A stretch of 64,000 nucleotides of DNA, taken from NCBI GenBank assembly GCA_964552955.1, contig CAZKIU010000002.1:89050-153049 (forward strand). Direction: 5' to 3'. This DNA comes from UBA1413 sp964552955. Its GTDB lineage: Bacteria > Bacteroidota > Bacteroidia > Bacteroidales > Prolixibacteraceae. Numbering within the stretch: the stretch's first letter is position 1; each line of letters begins with the position of its first letter. Shown here piece after piece: positions 62,507-64,000 of the stretch. Below the pieces are notes generated by a model, which was not told the origin of the DNA, made no database searches, and was given only the letters and a program-made list of their open reading frames with translations. The position numbers and the translations under genes are program-made.

Positions 62507-63481
62507 ATGTTCCAAACTGAAACCTTGAACCGTTTTTCTCTTTTCCGGCAGTCATTAGGGCCTGCGGGCTTCCGGTGGTCCCGGGGTGTACTGCGCCCTG
62601 CAGGAGTTGCGCTGTTACTGCTCTGGATGGTGCTTTTATTTTCCTGCCGGAAGGATCCCCTGCCCCCCTCACCTGAAGATCCAGAGGTGTTTGCAGCCTG
62701 TGTGATCCCCGGAACACCCGCCACCCTGGACATTGCCACCTTCAACGTGGAGGGATTTCCCAAAAACGGCCATACCAGCGTGGTCGCCCTGGCTTCCCTG
62801 ATAAAAGCCATCGATGCCGATGTGGTCGCCCTCCAGGAGGTGGCCTCAGAAGCTGACTTCAACCGGATGATCACCCTGATGCCCGGTTGGAGCGGCGAGT
62901 TCTATGATATCGACAATGACCAGTGGAACCTGGCCTACGTTTTCAAAAAGTCAGAAACAGAAGTCTCCGCCAATTCTGACCAGCTGCTCTTTACCGGTGA
63001 CTCCCGGGCTTTCCCACGCCCTCCTTTTGAAATTTTCATCCGCCATAAATCCCTTAACCTGGAAGTGTGCCTGATCAACCTCCACCTCAAATGTTGCGGA
63101 GGGGAGGATAACGAAAAACGACGCAGGGAGGCCTCCGAAAAACTCAAGGATTATCTTGACCTGGAGAGATATGACGACCATGTGGTGGTCCTGGGCGACT
63201 TCAACGATGAGATCGCCAGCACCAACAGCAGCGAAAACCCCTTTCTTAATTTTATCCTTGACCCTGCCGATTATACCTTTGCCGACATGCCCATTGCCCG
63301 GGGCACAGCCCTTTGGTGGTCCTATCCTGATTATCCCAGCCATATCGACCATATCCTGCTTTCCGCCGGCCTGGTCCCGATGATCGATACCACGCTGGTC
63401 ATCAAGGCCAGTCCCTGTTATCCGGAATACAACACCAACCTTTCCGATCACCGCCCGGTCATGGTCAGACTGAAAAAGTAA
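62507..63481 (+). CDS. Endonuclease/exonuclease/phosphatase-family lipoprotein
   Basis: The protein has 324 residues. The N-terminus has a basic start and a hydrophobic run ending LLLLWMVLLFSC (Cys at about residue 47), a likely lipoprotein signal. The EEP fold is shown by DIATFNVEGFPKN, ADVVALQEVAS, INLHLKCCGG, HVVVLGDFNDEI and the C-terminal SDHRPVMV, which together give the active-site Asn, Glu, Asp, Asn and His. It could act on nucleic acids or phosphoesters outside the cell; the substrate is unknown. The ATG is seven bases after a TATTTTTG box, which would give a near-leaderless transcript. Confidence 0.85.
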   Translation: MFQTETLNRFSLFRQSLGPAGFRWSRGVLRPAGVALLLLWMVLLFSCRKDPLPPSPEDPEVFAACVIPGTPATLDIATFNVEGFPKNGHTSVVALASLIKAIDADVVALQEVASEADFNRMITLMPGWSGEFYDIDNDQWNLAYVFKKSETEVSANSDQLLFTGDSRAFPRPPFEIFIRHKSLNLEVCLINLHLKCCGGEDNEKRRREASEKLKDYLDLERYDDHVVVLGDFNDEIASTNSSENPFLNFILDPADYTFADMPIARGTALWWSYPDYPSHIDHILLSAGLVPMIDTTLVIKASPCYPEYNTNLSDHRPVMVRLKK

Positions 63482-63719
63482 ACGGTCCAACCCTCTATTT
63501 TTAGGCCATTAGAGGCTTAATTCGTACTTTTTTGTCACATTATTCGGGAGGATTCCACCCTTGCTTTAGGTGGTAATGGAGTGAAATCTCATGCGCATCT
63601 ACTCTGCCGGAATGCCAGTTTATGGAATGCCACGTAAATGGTATAGTCCGCTGTGAAAGCTCTATCGGGTCCGGAATCTATACAGGATGTAGCAAGCAGA
63701 GCCCTGACCATGGGGCAGG
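63482..63719. other. Intergenic region between two convergent EEP genes
   Basis: 238 bases between the stops of the two phosphatase-family genes. No T-tract hairpin, RNA gene or credible short reading frame was found in either direction. Confidence 0.4.
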
Positions 63720-64000
63720 TCAACGGTTTTCCCTGACGATCATCACATAAACGGGGAAGTGATCGCTGTAACCTCCCTGCCAGACGGTCCCCACGAAGGA
63801 GCGGAGGGGATAGCCCTTGTACTGTCCATCCTTCTGCATCAGGAAGGAGCTGTTGAAAACTCTGGCTTTCAGGAATTTCCAGGAGGAATCATCCTTTCCG
63901 GTGAGGGCGGAGGAGAGGATGATCTGGTCGAAGAGGTTCAGTCCATCGCGGTAGTTGAGGCTTCCGATGCCCTTTTTGTAAAGAGGATACATGGCGTTAA
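63720..64000 (-). CDS. Endonuclease/exonuclease/phosphatase-family protein, C-terminal part (cut by window edge)
   Basis: The last 93 residues of a protein whose start lies beyond the right window edge; the frame is open upstream of the Met at 63992. NAMYPLYKKGIGSLNYRDGLNLFDQIILS and the final GGYSDHFPVYVMIV match the C-terminal part of Bacteroidota endonuclease/exonuclease/phosphatase proteins, with the catalytic SDH motif. It may be a paralogue of the lipoprotein ending 238 bases away. The N-terminal domain cannot be assessed. Confidence 0.8.
   Translation of the reverse strand, partial: NAMYPLYKKGIGSLNYRDGLNLFDQIILSSALTGKDDSSWKFLKARVFNSSFLMQKDGQYKGYPLRSFVGTVWQGGYSDHFPVYVMIVRENR

Overview
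The window reads as part of a draft genome of a Bacteroidota bacterium, most likely from the Bacteroidales or a neighbouring order. The signs are an eukaryote-like single-chain glycyl-tRNA synthetase, the long plant/Bacteroidota form of IspG, a GldA-like ABC ATPase, a secreted protein with a type IX secretion C-terminal sorting domain, several Bacteroidota-restricted families (DUF4270, DUF4296, DUF4834, stand-alone GT5 domain) and promoters of the Bacteroidota type (TTG, then 19-20 bases, then TAnnTTTG). A block of 100 Ns at 35951-36050 shows a scaffold join.

Layout. 1-13.1 kb is a surface-polysaccharide locus. It holds a YfhO-like membrane protein cut by the left edge, a flippase, a methyltransferase, glycosyltransferases, a tightly overlapping minus-strand operon (LegB-like dehydratase, sugar nucleotidyltransferase, epimerase, glycosyltransferase), and a plus-strand run (UDP-GlcNAc 2-epimerase, DegT/WbpE-like aminotransferase, WbpD-like acyltransferase) interrupted by an MNT-HEPN gene pair. 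13.2-25.5 kb is mostly housekeeping: glyS, a GmhA-like isomerase, a DUF2807 lipoprotein, an S41 protease, pheS, envelope proteins and RNase R. 25.5-31.2 kb holds a TetR regulator, then a compact minus-strand operon (KamA-type radical SAM aminomutase, two D-Ala-D-Ala-ligase-like ATP-grasp enzymes, a GNAT acetyltransferase), then a Tat-exported xylose-isomerase-like protein. 31.5-40.9 kb has DUF2797, a 56-residue membrane protein, ilvE, asnS, the 5' part of rpoN, the gap, a PhoB/PhoR-like two-component pair and a PiT phosphate transporter with a PhoU-like tail. 40.9-58 kb carries radA, hldE-C (rfaE2), the GT5 protein, a DUF4270 lipoprotein, glmS, mntP, a dus gene, gldA-like, ispG, a pair of LVIVD lipoprotein/secreted proteins and a flavin reductase. 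58-64 kb has a small conserved protein, an S37-like peptidase, initiator tRNA-Met, the type IX secreted protein and two endonuclease/exonuclease/phosphatase proteins, the second cut by the right edge.

How genes work together. The first 13 kb should make and export an amino-sugar-containing glycan. GmhA-like and HldE-C-like proteins point to heptose activation, but their partners lie elsewhere. The sensor kinase, PhoB-like regulator and PiT transporter form a phosphate-response neighbourhood.

The best candidate for an undescribed system is the four-gene operon at 26262-30000. The aminomutase keeps all lysine-recognition and PLP residues at the spacing of lysine 2,3-aminomutase, while the two adjacent carboxylate-amine ligases and the acetyltransferase suggest a small beta-amino-acid-containing peptide or acylated product. 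Its chemistry is inference only. Base composition is visibly more A+T-rich in the MNT-HEPN pair, in gmhA and around the type IX secreted protein than in their neighbours.
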